In this document: piece after piece, positions 50,876-63,799 of the stretch | Position numbering within the stretch: position 1 is the first letter of the stretch | Layout of the letters: the number at the start of each line of letters is the position of its first letter | DNA from: Eriocheir sinensis | Lineage: Eukaryota > Arthropoda > Malacostraca > Decapoda > Varunidae | Reading direction: 5' to 3' | NCBI RefSeq assembly: GCF_024679095.1 | Contig: NC_066515.1 | Span: forward strand, 22,339,717-22,403,716 | DNA length: 64,000 nucleotides | The notes under the pieces: model-generated | Databases searched by the model: none | What the model was told of the DNA's origin: nothing | The model's input: only the letters and a program-made list of their open reading frames with translations | Position numbers and translations under genes: made by a program

Positions 50876-51389
50876 GCTGGGAGGGAGTACTGTGATAGGG
50901 GACGATAGATATTGTGAAGGGTGTATTTTTGTTTTTTTAGTGATGCTGGATTAAAACTACTATTGCTGGGTGATTAGGTTACGAAGGACATGGGTTCAAC
51001 TATAGTGAGACTGACAAATGACCTAAGAATGGTAAATTATGGATAAATTGTGTGTATTTTAATCTTATTGTATTTAAACTGAATAGACTTAACTTCAATA
51101 ATGTACTTGCCCAGGCTGTTTTGATAGAACGTATGTAATAAAGAGTGACTATATAACCAGACTGCAATTGTCTAAGAAAGCTAAACTCGGGATAACCTCA
51201 CTGGACTTCAATTGAATAGACCAAACAAAAGACCTCAGTCACCCACGTTTTGACAGATCGTATGCATGTACCAACTCGACTAGACTCCTAACCTTACTAT
51301 ACTTAAATTGAACACACGAAACAAAAGACCTCGTTCTGATAGATTGCATGTGTGTTCCTACTTGGCTCGACTTCTTGGTCAGAGCGCGC

Positions 51390-51391
<2 letters not shown>

Positions 51392-51458
<67 letters not shown>
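51392..51458. repeat. (GT)33 microsatellite
   Basis: Uninterrupted GT run, preceded by a short GC run. Confidence 0.97.
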
Positions 51459-51460
<2 letters not shown>

Positions 51461-51626
51461 TGCCTGGGTGTGGGGCGGCCGGTTGTGGCTCGCCTTGTCC
51501 CGAGTCTGGTCAGCTGCAGCAAATGGTCCTTAATAACAGTGTGAAGTCCGCAGCAACTCGCTTATGCTTATTGGCCATTAATCAAACATAGTGTGCAACG
51601 CGATCTGCTATTCTCTTACCGTCCGT

Positions 51627-51627
<1 letters not shown>

Positions 51628-51705
<78 letters not shown>
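51628..51705. repeat. (CT)39 microsatellite
   Basis: Uninterrupted CT run followed by a 14-T run. The pyrimidine-rich flank to about 52290 contains a loose tandem repeat (TTCCTTGTTCGTTGTC at 51920 and 52055). Confidence 0.96.
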
Positions 51706-51713
<8 letters not shown>

Positions 51714-52548
51714 TTTTTTGTTTTTTGTTTGTTTGCGCTATCATACCATTCCCTTTTCTACGTCATGGCTTCTCTTTACTTCTATTTTCCTTCTCTTCTA
51801 TTCCTTGTTCGTTATCTCTCCTTGTCTCTTCCCCCTGTTCGCTCTCTTTATTTCCCTTTAGTATCTTCTTCGTTTCCCCTTTTTACATCCTTTCCTCTTC
51901 TCTTATTTTCCTTCTCTCTTATTCCTTGTTCGTTGTCACCTTATCTACGTTTCTCCTCCTCCTGTTCCCTTCCTTTTATTTCCCTTTATTAGCTCCTTCG
52001 TTTGCCCTATCATACCATCCCCCCTTTTACATCATTCTATCATCCTTCTCTCTTATTCCTTGTTCGTTGTCTACTTATCTACGTTTCTCCTCCTCCTGTT
52101 TCCTTCCTTTTCCCTTTAGCAGCTCCCTCGTTGGTCTAATTCTCAACATGTCCCTCCCTGCTAGGAATCCTTTCACTTCGTCTGGAGCTGCTTTTTCCCT
52201 CTCCAAAGCAGCATTCTCTAAATAACGCCCTCCACCTGTGTCCTCCTCCTCTTTCTCTCCCTCCGTCCTCTTCTCCCTTTGTCGATATTCCTCAGGTCTC
52301 ATTTAAAGGTTGTTCTAAAATCCCCCATTCACTGGTCTCCCCATTGCCCTTCGTCCTCCCGGTATGCTCAGGACGCCTCCTTTAAGGGCAGGTATACACA
52401 GGTGCGTCCCCAGGTATTTTAATCCCCTCGACTCCTGCGCGGGGAAACTATGCCAGGTAAATAAAGTGCAGGTAAAAAACCGAAGAAAAATAAAGAGCTT
52501 GTGAGTCTCTCCTTAATCCTTGCCATGGGAATAAGTGCAGTCAAGAGG

Positions 52549-52550
<2 letters not shown>

Positions 52551-52602
<52 letters not shown>
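52551..52602. repeat. (AC)26 microsatellite
   Basis: Uninterrupted AC run. Confidence 0.97.
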
Positions 52603-52606
<4 letters not shown>

Positions 52607-52609
52607 GTG

Positions 52610-54020
52610 GCTGAGCATACCGCTCTTCCTTTCCGTCTCGCAGCATCTCTGAGTAACCTTCGACCGCGATCATTGGTAGAAAGAACAGCTTAAGGCTCCC
52701 GGCACGGCTAGAGGAGGAGGAGGAGGAGGAGGGGAAGCAAAAGCGGGAGGAGGAAGAGGAAGGAGAGTAGGAGTAGTAGGAGGAGGAGGAGACAAGTAGG
52801 GAGGGAGAGAAAGATGCCTTGCGATCCAGACGTCTTGCTCATATCCGTTGCAGCATCATTAGCCTCCGAGAGTCGAGATGCGGGTCACGGCGATCACAAG
52901 GGAAGAGAGTTAAAGGGGCAGGTGAAAGAGGCTCGCCCGATTAATCAAGGCGCGAAGGTGTACGACGCAATAAAAAAATCCTCCCCATTTGTATTTCGTA
53001 AAACCTCCCGAAGTCCCAAACGAGAGAGATCATCGGATAGAGAGAGTTCTCCAGCGGGTTAGTGACTGATTTATCTTGACAGGGCTATAAAGGTGGGCGG
53101 GGCAGGTGTGTGTGAGGGAGGAGGTGAGTGGATGGATGTGTAGCGAGGAGGGGAAGAGGAGGAGGAGGTGTGGAAGGAGCGAGTGAAGTGATGTGATGTG
53201 AAGAGAAAAGGGATGAAGAAGTAAGGTGATGTAGATGAGGGGAGATGTGGAGAGTGGTGATGATGATGGAATGATGTGAAAAGGAAAGGGATGGAGAAAT
53301 GAAGTGAGAAAGAGGGTGTGATGATAGAGAAAGAAGGTAGTGATGTAGATACGTTCAGTCCAGGGGAAGATGAAGGATAAAAACACATGGAAGCACTGAT
53401 CAGCAGGCACAGGAACTTGGGTAACCTGCTGACGAGGTTGCCTGCTTCAGTGATATATTTTTGTTCAGGCACTTCAGCGACCTGCAGATTAAAACACTTG
53501 CTATACAAACGTCCGGAAACGTTCAGTTCATTCTTGTCGCAACGATGTGACGGCCGAAGCGATGTGTATGAGTTGATTGTTTTCGAACTAATCACTTCTG
53601 CAGGAGGAGGAGGAGGAGGAGGAGGAGGTGGTTACGGGAAGACGTGGAATGATACTGTTAAAAGCGAAAAGGGTAAAAAATAAGGATTGTAATGAGCTAT
53701 TGACTTTAAGTGGTGCATGAACGAAGGTGAACTGGAGGAGGAGGAGAAGGAGGAGGAGGAGGAGGAGGAGCAGGAGCTTGATCAGGAGTTGAAAGAAAAA
53801 AAGAATGGACTGGATGACAAAGTACTGGAACGTTGTTGTGTTGAGGAAGAAAGAGATGGAGGAGGAGGAGGAGGAGGAGGAGGAGGAGGAGGAGGAGGAG
53901 GACATAGAGAAAACGAAATGTCATCACGTTATCGATAAAAGTGCTTTGTTTTCCCATCTCGCTCAGCCGTTCCAGAGAAAATGTTACTTTTTACGCGCGA
54001 CATGAGGCGGTGGTACATGG
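52610..54020. other. No gene recognised; GGA arrays
   Basis: Contains an 82-codon + strand frame (52814-53062, Lys/Ser/Arg-rich) without recognisable domain. GGA arrays lie at 53602-53628, 53737-53770 and 53868-53902, and there is a GATG-rich stretch at 53180-53290. I do not support a coding call. Confidence 0.5.
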
Positions 54021-54021
54021 G

Positions 54022-54023
<2 letters not shown>

Positions 54024-54078
<55 letters not shown>

Positions 54079-54145
54079 CACAGACAAAACAAAACTCTTC
54101 ACTTCCATTTCGCGAGGTCAACGAAACCCATTTAAAGAGCATGTC

Positions 54146-54190
<45 letters not shown>
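54024..54190. repeat. (GA)25 and (GT)21 microsatellites
   Basis: GA at 54024-54074 and GT at 54148-54190. Confidence 0.97.
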
Positions 54191-54192
<2 letters not shown>

Positions 54193-54329
54193 CCTGTCTC
54201 CTGGCCGGGTCGCTCTTCTAACGGTGAGCCTCGTAATTGGTGAGTGTTATTAATGCTCTGACCTGAAGTAATAATATGAAGGGGAAACACGACAGAGGTG
54301 CCCCGGACTGTCGCGCCGCACCGAGTCAC

Positions 54330-54760
54330 CCTCAAGACCCACCACCTCTCTCCTCCTCCTCCGTCTGCGCCTTTTTTTCTCTTCATCTTTTTTCTGTTTC
54401 TTTTCCCACTTCAGTTTCTTGCTCCTCCTCTTTTTCTTTTTTCATCTCTCTCTTTTTCCCGTTTTTTTTTTGCTTGTTTTCTTTTAACTCCTTTTTCTTC
54501 TGTTTTCTTATCTTCTTCACTTCGTCTTCCTCGTCTTTACCTTCATTTTCTTCTACGTCCACTTTTACTCCTCTTCTTCCTCTTCCATATGTCATCTTTT
54601 TTTTCCTTTCTTAATTTTCTTCATTTTTTACTCTTCTTTTCCTCTTCTACCCACTTCAACTTTACTCCTCCTCCTGCTCTTTCTTTTCTTCTTCACTTCT
54701 CTTTCCCTCCTCTCACCCCTCCTCCTCCTCCTCCTCCTCCTCCTTCGATCGTTGAAGCCT
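54330..54760. repeat. Homopyrimidine tract
   Basis: The + strand is nearly all C and T, ending in a TCC array at about 54718-54742. Confidence 0.85.
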
Positions 54761-55021
54761 CACTGACAACACTCAACATTCTTACTCTCTGTTTGCTAGT
54801 TTGTTTTCGATTATTTTTAAAGTCTCCCCCTCTACCTCACAGTTTTTTGTTGCTGTCTATTTTTACATTGACAACGCTGCCGTCCACTCCGTCTTCCTGG
54901 CTGCATCACCTTGACTCACCTACTAATTAACGTTTGATTAGCACCTGTCACCTTCCCGTTAGCTAGTCAGTCAGTCAATCAGTTAGTGTCTTCTGGTTGG
55001 GTCAAATTTTCAGTAATACTC

Positions 55022-55024
<3 letters not shown>

Positions 55025-55063
<39 letters not shown>

Positions 55064-55155
55064 TCACCAGGTACACCTTTGACGTCAGGCAGGTGTTCTG
55101 TGCTTTCTTTTTACCCTCGCACGGTGTTCTGTTTGAGTTTGGCTGGCGATTTTAG

Positions 55156-55202
<47 letters not shown>
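55025..55202. repeat. (GA)18 and (CT)21 in inverted arrangement
   Basis: GA at 55025-55061 and CT at 55160-55202, complementary and about 100 bp apart. Confidence 0.95.
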
Positions 55203-55211
<9 letters not shown>

Positions 55212-55539
55212 CACTTGTCTTTTCCTTCTCCTTTCTCTCTCTCTTGTTTGTTATTCTCTAATCTTTTCTTCCTCAATTGAAGCAACATGGCTATCTTTTT
55301 CTCTTCCCCTCCCTCTTTACTTATCTCTTTTCTCCACTTCCTCTTGCGCTGTCCAGTTCTCTTTATCCGCCGGTTGTCAGTTATTTTTCCTATCGTATAT
55401 TGTTCACCACTTTTCTCTTTATCGCGTTTCTTTGTTATTCTCTCGAACTTTTCTATTTTTTATTGAAGTTCAGAGGCTTTTCTTTTGTCCCCTCTCTCGC
55501 TCCCCTTTCCTCCCCTCTTCTCGTGTCCTTGTAAGTCAG

Positions 55540-55699
<160 letters not shown>

Positions 55700-56766
55700 G
55701 GCTAGTTTCTCCCCCTCGCCTCCACCGTCATCCCCTGGGGCGGTTCAATCTGTTTTACCTGGCTGGACGACTTTGATAATGAACATTGTATTGGCTATAA
55801 TGACAGGTAAGGCAGCGGGCGCCCAGACTTCTGCCTACTTCGGGGAGATATTTTTTTTTACCAACATGTCTTTATTTTTATTTTTAGTTCCCCCTCCCCT
55901 CCGTCCGTCCCCTCCGGCCCCTTCTACCGAGCCCGTGATAGTCAGCAACAGCGGACGAAGGGGTAGTTTTTATACGCTTCGTCTTTTTCTGTTTTTGTTC
56001 GCTCCGCCCCGTAACGTTACACAGAAATCGAGTTCTACCAGTTATAAGAGTCGGATTCTCTACAAACTCGCATAAAAGGGGACTGGTAACGTTTCTTGGA
56101 AGTCGCTGCGTATATTGCCCGCTGTTATTATGCTGCCGATCAGACGTGAAGGTAGAAAAGCCGCTCTCGTGCAGTTGATTCGATTTTTTTTCTCTCATTT
56201 TTCCTTCCCATTGTCGTTTTTTGTCCGATGCTTTGATTCGTGCAGATTACTGAACGGTACTCGGATTGGAAACGAAAACATGGCGGTACTTACTTTGCAA
56301 TGATTAAAAGAGGAGAAGCATGCGAAGGCGAAATTAATGTGAACGATGTAAAGCAAATTGAAGCAAAACCGCAACAAGGAAAACGGAGCAACTGTGAGTG
56401 TACCTTAGTAAATTGTGCTGACCTCGGCGACTTACAAAGCAGGAACGAACGCAATAAACGTGAACGAAAAAGAAAAGAAAAGAAAATGCAGAGAAAAAAA
56501 ATACAATGGTTAAACTTGGGGATTCAATTCAATGCCTAAGCGATTCGCGATTTATGCATAATGCGAAACAAAAAAAAAATACCGCATAAACAAAGACAAA
56601 AAGATGCATGAGAACGACAACCCGGTGAGGTATAAGGAAAATAAAAACCCTCGCTATATTATATTCTGAGTGGGGAAAAATGATGAAATAACTGTAAAAG
56701 AAAACGAGAAATGTGAGGAAGGATAAAGCAAGGCAGAAGCGGTGACGACGAGACACTAGCCGCGGG

Positions 56767-56768
<2 letters not shown>

Positions 56769-56832
<64 letters not shown>
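56769..56832. repeat. (GA)32 microsatellite
   Basis: Uninterrupted GA run. Confidence 0.97.
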
Positions 56833-56835
<3 letters not shown>

Positions 56836-56993
56836 GAGAAAAAATCAGACAGCGCTACGAAACTAAAAAAAAAAAAGAAATACTGTGAACACAAAGGCTT
56901 AGGCAGTAAAAAGGAAAGAGAAAGAACAATAATTAAAGTGAGTACCGAGACGAGGCGAGGCAGGTGTGAGAAGAGGAAAGGACAGGTGTTGCG

Positions 56994-57194
<201 letters not shown>

Positions 57195-57489
57195 GTTATC
57201 TCCCTCCACTGATTGATGGCGACAGCTGACTGCCTGACTGAATGGCAGGCCGTAAGTGTCCCAGTGACAGTGACGCGAGATGACTCAGTCCCTCGCATGA
57301 CGAAGACGACGTGTACATGGGAACGACTGATGAACCACCACCACCACCACCACCACTATGACCTCATCTATTACCACCACCGCCACCACTACAAGAGATA
57401 CTTGCATCACGCTGCCGGGTCCGACATCTCTAAGGTCATTGTGGCTTGGAAATAATCAAGGAGGGGAACATTCTCCTAGTCATCTTCTT

Positions 57490-59140
57490 TTGCGTCTCAG
57501 AATGCCTCGCGAGTTACTTAGCGGCGCGCGGGGCTCGGCGGTGCGGCCCTGCGCCAAACACGGTCGCGGGTTCATTTGTTGGGCAGCGGCGGGGCGGTGC
57601 GGGGATGAGCTTATTACAATGGCCTTGCTGGACACGCGGGTGGCTCCCCGGGGAGGATATTTAAAGCGGGGCTCGAGTGGCAGCGGGGGAGCGCCGGGTC
57701 GTCCTCCTCGCGGCATCCTCGCACACCACGCAATTTAATTTTCATGCCATTTAGATTTCGACTTTTCAAGAGGGAAAAAATTAATAAGTGCGTAATGGTT
57801 TTTGCCTCCCTGCCCCGACGGGTAGCAAAACCGTCCTTTCGGTATATATACCTGGCTGCAAGAACCTTAAAACTGCCTTCTGGATTCATTTAGTTGCAGA
57901 AATTGAAGGATAAAAACTTGTCGGCGTCAAGGTCATCTCATCACATTATGCAGGTTTTCTCCGGTGGGTGACAGCTGGGCGGCGCGGTTGCCGGGTGGGG
58001 GGTGCCGGGGGGAGGGGGGCCCGGGCATAAACACCTCGCCACGTCTCCTCGCAGCCCGGCTGTTCCCGCCGCGTGTCGCCGCCTGGCGCTCGGCACCGGG
58101 CAGAGGCTGCCGTGTGCCTGCCGCCTCCCGCACGGAAGTGTGCGGAGAGTAAAGTTTGTGCCGAGCAAAAGTTTACAAGACGCGGACTGCCACAAACTAA
58201 TGAACCCGGCGGGAAGTGGGGCTGTGCGGGGCGGGGCGGGGCCGGGAGGTGTTGAGGCAGCGAGGTTATGAGAGAGGAAGAGAGCTAGCGCGGGAGAGAG
58301 GCGCCCCGGCCCGATAGTGCCTCGGGGCATGACCAGCCACAAGCCCCCAGGTAATCGCCCTGGGTTGACGACCTATGTTCACCCCTTCCCTGTGCGCCCC
58401 TTCCCCCTTGGTCCATTAGTAAGGGCCCTGTTATTTACGACCATTGTGCTGCTCATTGGCCTTTACCCAATGATAAGTGGCGGCGACGAGACAGCTGTTG
58501 GCAGCACAAAAAAGCGTACGTGAGGCTGTGTAGGGAGCGTCCCGCCGGCGGTGCGGAGACTCAGGGCAGCCTGCGTCTGTGTGCCTCCGTACAGCCCTGC
58601 GCACACTGGTGCACAGCCGGGCGGCGCCGCCGCCGCGCATGTGTGTCGGTGTGTATGGGAGGCGCGGCGCGGCGCCCGCGGGCAGGGACGGCACGCCCCG
58701 GTAATCTGGTAAGCAGGGATGTCACAGCCTATCCCCACGTCGCCCGTCAACGCACCAACAAGGCTAATTACCGCATCGTGGCAGGCGTGGCCTGCAGGGC
58801 GCGGGCAGGAGGGGACGCGTGCAGCAGCCACCAGCTGACCGCCGCGCCCCTCAAGGCCGCTGACAGGTGCTGGCCACAGGGACAGCGTGAGGACCACCTC
58901 GTGGGGGCCGCGGGCGGACTAGGGCATCCCATGATGTTCCTCCACCTGTTGACTCAGACGCCCGTCGCCCGGAGGCCCGCCCACTACCTGTTGCCACCTG
59001 ACTCACCGGCCACACACCTGGACGCCGCCGCCCCAACACCTGCTGCAGAAACCCGTGCCGCTGCACCCCCGGCCACGCCACCGATGCCCTCCGTGTTGTA
59101 CCTGACGCCCGCCAAACACGGCCCCCGGAGGACTCGAGTC
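57490..59140. other. CpG-dense block 1
   Basis: GC-rich and full of CG dinucleotides, unlike the flanks. A TATTTAAAG box-like motif at about 57658 is followed by GC-rich sequence, and TATATATA lies at about 57843. Several overlapping open frames occur on both strands (up to 235 codons at 58520-59227), Ala/Arg/Pro-rich and without recognisable domain. It could be a promoter-associated CpG region of AP-2 or another gene; transcription is not shown by the sequence. Confidence 0.4.
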
Positions 59141-59157
59141 ATTCCCTTCTTAGTTAA

Positions 59158-59189
<32 letters not shown>

Positions 59190-59269
59190 TCTCTCTCTCC
59201 GATCTCCACGTGGGTCTAGATCGATAGACGAACAATGGGATTCGTTGTGAAATACTTTAGAATCGAAGG

Positions 59270-60050
59270 AAATGTCTGAGAGGGAGGAAAGGAAGAAAGG
59301 GAAGGAGGGAGGGAGGGAAAGGGAGGGAGGAAAAGAGGGGGAGATTGAGACCGATACGTCATCCTTCAAACTCGGCGTATTCTCCCTTTCCTCGTTGATT
59401 CTAAAGTTTTCTCTCGGCATCTTGACTCGAGAGAAATAGAATGTAGTTGTGTCGTATGTCTAACCATCACCCGATTCACCCAGCCTTGTCCGGCCTTGCT
59501 CAGACTCACCCGCGTGTCTGCCACCCCCGCGTCACCCACCCACCATCACCCATCCACCTCACCCAGCACCACCACGTCCACGGCTCACGCGGCGACACAC
59601 GACAATCAATACTTAAAGTTCGATGACGCCGCCGTGATGTACGCTGACAGCACGCCCCTTCCCTTCCCTTTCCTTCATTTCCCTTTCTTCTCTCTTCAAC
59701 GCGTTCATTCCCTTCCCTATCTGCTCTTAACCTTCCCCACATTTTCTTTCATTTCCTTCTCTTCCTTTTCCTTCCCTTCACTTATTTCCTTTACTTTTTT
59801 TTCTTAATTTTTCTCCTAATCTTTTCTTTACTGGGTTTTCTAACTTACTTCTCCTTTTATTCTTTTCCCCTTCTCTTTCCTTTCTTTGATCTTCTTTCTT
59901 TTCCTTCTCTTCCTTTCCCTTCCCTTAGTTTTCCGTCCCTTCCTTTCCTTTTCCTGCATTGCCTTTTCTTTTCCTTTCCCTTCCCTTCCCTTGGCCTAAT
60001 TTTTCCTCTCCCGACTCTTCCTCCTTCCACTCGTCCTTCATCGCAGCCGT
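59270..60050. other. Purine-rich then pyrimidine-rich DNA, no gene
   Basis: 59275-59345 is GGAGGGA-rich. 59650-60010 is a CCCTTTCC-rich homopyrimidine tract on the + strand. Between them lies a CACC-rich piece. Confidence 0.6.
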
Positions 60051-60084
60051 TTATGTATGCGAGGAAAAAATAGTTAAACTGTGG

Positions 60085-60086
<2 letters not shown>

Positions 60087-60156
<70 letters not shown>

Positions 60157-60173
60157 ATAATAATAATAATAAT
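60087..60173. repeat. (GT)33 then (AAT)7
   Basis: GT at 60087-60152 followed directly by AAT units. Confidence 0.97.
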
Positions 60174-60437
60174 GTTAATAAAAGGTGTATTTTTAACGCG
60201 AGGTCAGAAGATAAGTGTGAGGTACAGAGGAGTGTTTTTCAAGACGGCTGACCTTGGAATGCCACTGTGTTAGGGTGGTGTACTTTCTCCGGGTATTTCC
60301 CTTATGACCGTTTATGAGTCTTCGGAACAAGCCAGAGTCTGCGTGGAAGGCACAGCTCCTCGGGGTGTGTTGGGGAGTCTGGGGAATGGATCGCATTACT
60401 CTCATGAATGCAAACTGCTTCAGAGGCGTTGACGGTT

Positions 60438-60440
<3 letters not shown>

Positions 60441-60497
<57 letters not shown>
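60441..60497. repeat. (TG)28 microsatellite
   Basis: Uninterrupted TG run. Confidence 0.97.
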
Positions 60498-60500
<3 letters not shown>

Positions 60501-60719
60501 GGCCTCGCGCGTGATTTTCCGTCCAGTCCCCAGACGGTGTGTAATTTTCTCTTTGATTCATGTGGGACTGAAGGAAATGGTGGAGGTGGTCGGCGTTTCC
60601 GTAGGCCCTTTTTCCTCCTTCTCCTCCTCATCATCCTCCCCCTCCGCCTCCTCCTCCTCTTCTCTAGATTTTTTTTTTCCGTTTACGCATTCTCATTTTA
60701 CTTCACTACCAGAACCAAT

Positions 60720-61900
60720 GTTCTCCCTGCCTCGCCCCGGCCCGGCACTCCCAGCGGCGGGGCGGCGGCGGGGCAGCAGGGCGACTGATGGCGCGGTGTT
60801 CCGTGCGTAGCTTCTTGGCAGGCCTGGCGGGGCCCTACCTTATGACGGGTAATTGTGGGGTGTGGTGAGGCGATGGCCCGCCCAGCTTGGACCGCCTCTC
60901 CTTCCTCCCTCCCTCCTTCCCTCATGCCTCTTTTCCCGCCTCCTCATGCATCGTACCGCACGCTCGCCGATATTGCTCGTCGTGGTTGGTGCAAGGGGTC
61001 AGTGCAGGACGATGGCGGCTACCGAGCCTCACGCCCTTTCGTTGCTTCTTCGGGGTGCATCGGCGTGCCTTGTGGCGGCACGGACAGGTGGAGAATCTCG
61101 CTAGTGGCCAGGCGTCGAGGGCAGTCCAGGGACGCCATTCTCAGGCCGTGCTCTGGGCCTTCTGAAGGCGGCGGCTCGAGGTATGCCCGGGGAGCGTCCA
61201 TTATGGGGCTATGCGTGGCGGGGCCGTGATGGAGGGCCTGTGTGGTGGCGGGGCGGTGCAAGGCACAGAGGTACAGTGGTGGTGGTGGTACGCTGGCCTC
61301 GTCCCTCCATAATGACGGCTGGCCAAGATTCACGGGCTTCGTAATGATGCAGTGCGCGGCCGGGCCACAAGGGCCTATGCTTAACCTCCCTCGTACAGGC
61401 GACTCCCGCCCTTAGGCGTCCGGGTCATTAGAGTCACCTGGGTGAGGAGGCCGCCGCTAGAGGGTTACCTCTCGCGGGTGAGTGGCGACTTGGAGATGTG
61501 TAACATGGTTGCCAGGTGCGTGAGTGTTGCGTGAGTCGCCCTCCGCCCGCGGCCCCGCCAGGAGGACTGAGCCTGTTCCTGCCGCCCTGCCCCTGCCGCA
61601 CGCCCCTCGGCAGTCTGGACCACGCCTCGGCCCGACAGAGTCGTGGCCGCGGAGCAAAGGGCGGAGGAGTGACCGAGGCGGCAGTAGGGACGTAATAAGT
61701 TCCACCTTGACCCGCCTAACCGCAAGGGTCACCTCCGCCAGCCCGCCCGGCCGACGATCCCGCCCGTACGCGTCACCACGCCGCCGTCACCACTGCCGCC
61801 ACCACCGTCACCGACGCCGCCGCACCTGACCCACCTGTGCCGCCCTCTGTGATGCCACACTTCGCGCCTCGCTGACGTCACCGTCGGCACCGCGACCCTC
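60720..61900. other. CpG-dense block 2
   Basis: GC-rich and CpG-rich, with open frames of 75-124 codons in several frames on both strands and no recognisable protein. The overlap of frames is what composition alone predicts. Confidence 0.4.
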
Positions 61901-63540
61901 GCTGTAACACTTCAAAGCTTAGCAAGACGCAGCTTTCTAGATATTGTTTTGTTTCCCGCTGACTAATTAGTTTTCCTCCCACGCGCCACTCTAACCGGTC
62001 TCCCGCGTACGGAGTGGCGGAATAGACGCAGCATCAGGCGGGGCGGACTGAACCTGCGGTTGACGAGGAAAAAAAAAAGAGAAACATTGGGTGACATCGC
62101 CGCCCGGGATGCCCTCAGTCAGTCAGCTGCAAACGTATTGACGTGGAACTGCAGATGCTGATAATTTATGGCCCATTAGAGCGACGGGCTATCGGCGACT
62201 GATGGTGATTAACTTGTAACATTAATGACAAAAAATCTGCTGATTCTAGTACGTGGCTCCTGAGAAAGGGCGAAGACAGCTACAGAAACATGGCGACCAA
62301 AGTTGTCGATGCTGGTGTTGAAGGTAATCATTGCTTCGGAGGGTTTGGTAATGTAACAAGGAGGATAAAAGTAAGACCAAGCACTTAACCGAGGAGGGAG
62401 AGAAAAAGAGGGGCAGACATTGAAAATAACCAACCCTCCCCCCCGAAAAAAAAATGATAACAGACGACGCTGATAATACGGAGAGTGGCTGTGGCTTTCG
62501 AGATTCTCATAATGCAATAACGGGAGGTGACCAGCTAATAGAGGGAAGGGAGACAAAAAAAGAAGAAAACCATACACAAAAAAGAATGCATGAGACTGAC
62601 GATGATGATGATAACGCCGAAAGTGACCCTTGCTATGGAGATCTTGATACTGCGAGGAGGAGGAACAGGAGGAGGAGGAAGAGGAGGAGGAGATGGTAGT
62701 GGTGATGATGGTGGTGGTGGAGGTAGATTAGGTCAGGGGACGGAGGGTAAAGATGAGGATGAAGTAGAGGAGGAGGAGGAGGTGGAGGGAATGCTGGTGA
62801 TTTTAAGGATGACTGCTGGACTGGTTGTGGTGGTGACGGTGGTGGTGGTGGTGACAGTAGTGATGGTGAGGCAGATGAGAGACCCCGCGTGGGACATGGG
62901 TGGACTGGGGCGAGATTACAGGTATTTCACTCCCAGCCAGGTAATTGTGAGAGGGCCCGGCCTTGTACTACGCCGCCCCTTACCTGCTGCATCCCCCCAG
63001 TGCCCAGGTAAGAACGGGTGAAGGTGGGGAGGGGGGACGTAGGGGAGGCATAGGGGTAAAAGGGAAGAGGTAGGTAGGGGATATGTAGGAAGTGAAGGGG
63101 TGAAGGTAAGGAGGGGAGAGGGGAGATGCGTGTCAGGGGCGTGTGGAAAGGATATTTAGGGGAGGGAATCCTTGTGGAGGTTTGGCTCGGGTAAGAAAAT
63201 TGGATACAGAATGAGGAAACTCCGTGGAAAGAGGATCCTGGCACCACGGCTCTTATTTCGTGGTCTCGTAATTGAAGTAATGCACTATAATCTCTGTTAC
63301 TAAAGACGTTTGTGTTATTGAGTTTCTTTTCGTGTAAGTGGAGGGTTAACCGTTCCTGGGCTTTGCTTGGCAGGTATCTCCCTTTTTTTCCTTCTTTTTA
63401 TGTCTTCGTTTGTAAAGACAGGTGTGTTTCTTTAATGTAAAAGTGCGTGGAATTCTTGTGGGTTGCGTTTCAATTTTCTTTTTCAGTAATGATAATAATG
63501 AACATAATGATGATGTTAAGAGAATGATAATATTGCTGCT
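61901..63540. other. No gene recognised
   Basis: Mixed DNA with a GGA/GGT-rich stretch at 62650-62870 (Gly/Val-rich frames) and a purine-rich stretch at 63010-63180. No transposon or exon recognised. Confidence 0.5.
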
Positions 63541-63550
63541 TTTACTACAG

Positions 63551-63682
63551 CTACTGCTTACCCTTCAGATACTACTACTACTACCACTACAACTACTACT
63601 ACTACTACTACTGCTACTACTACTACTGCTACTACTACTACTACTCTTGCTGCGGCTATTACTGCTACTGCTTACCCTTCAG

Positions 63683-63733
<51 letters not shown>

Positions 63734-63770
63734 TTGCTGCGGCTATTACTGCTACTTCTGCTGCTACTGA
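63551..63770. repeat. (CTA)/(CTG) trinucleotide array with 114-bp duplication
   Basis: CTACTGCTTACCCTTCAG starts two copies at 63551 and 63665. Each runs into CTA repeats and then TTGCTGCGGCTATTACTGCT. The poly-Leu frame 63422-63808 is an artefact. Confidence 0.9.
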
Positions 63771-63799
63771 ATTCCAACAATGAAAATAATATAGCAAAG

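Noticed and set aside
52814..53062. 82-codon Lys/Ser/Arg-rich + strand frame as a small gene
   Set aside because: No domain, no splice context, and flanked by GGA arrays; its length is unremarkable for chance.
58520..59227. 235-codon + strand open frame
   Set aside because: Lies in CpG-dense DNA where several frames on both strands are open; Ala/Arg/Pro-rich with a (TC)n-encoded Ser/Leu end; no family resemblance.
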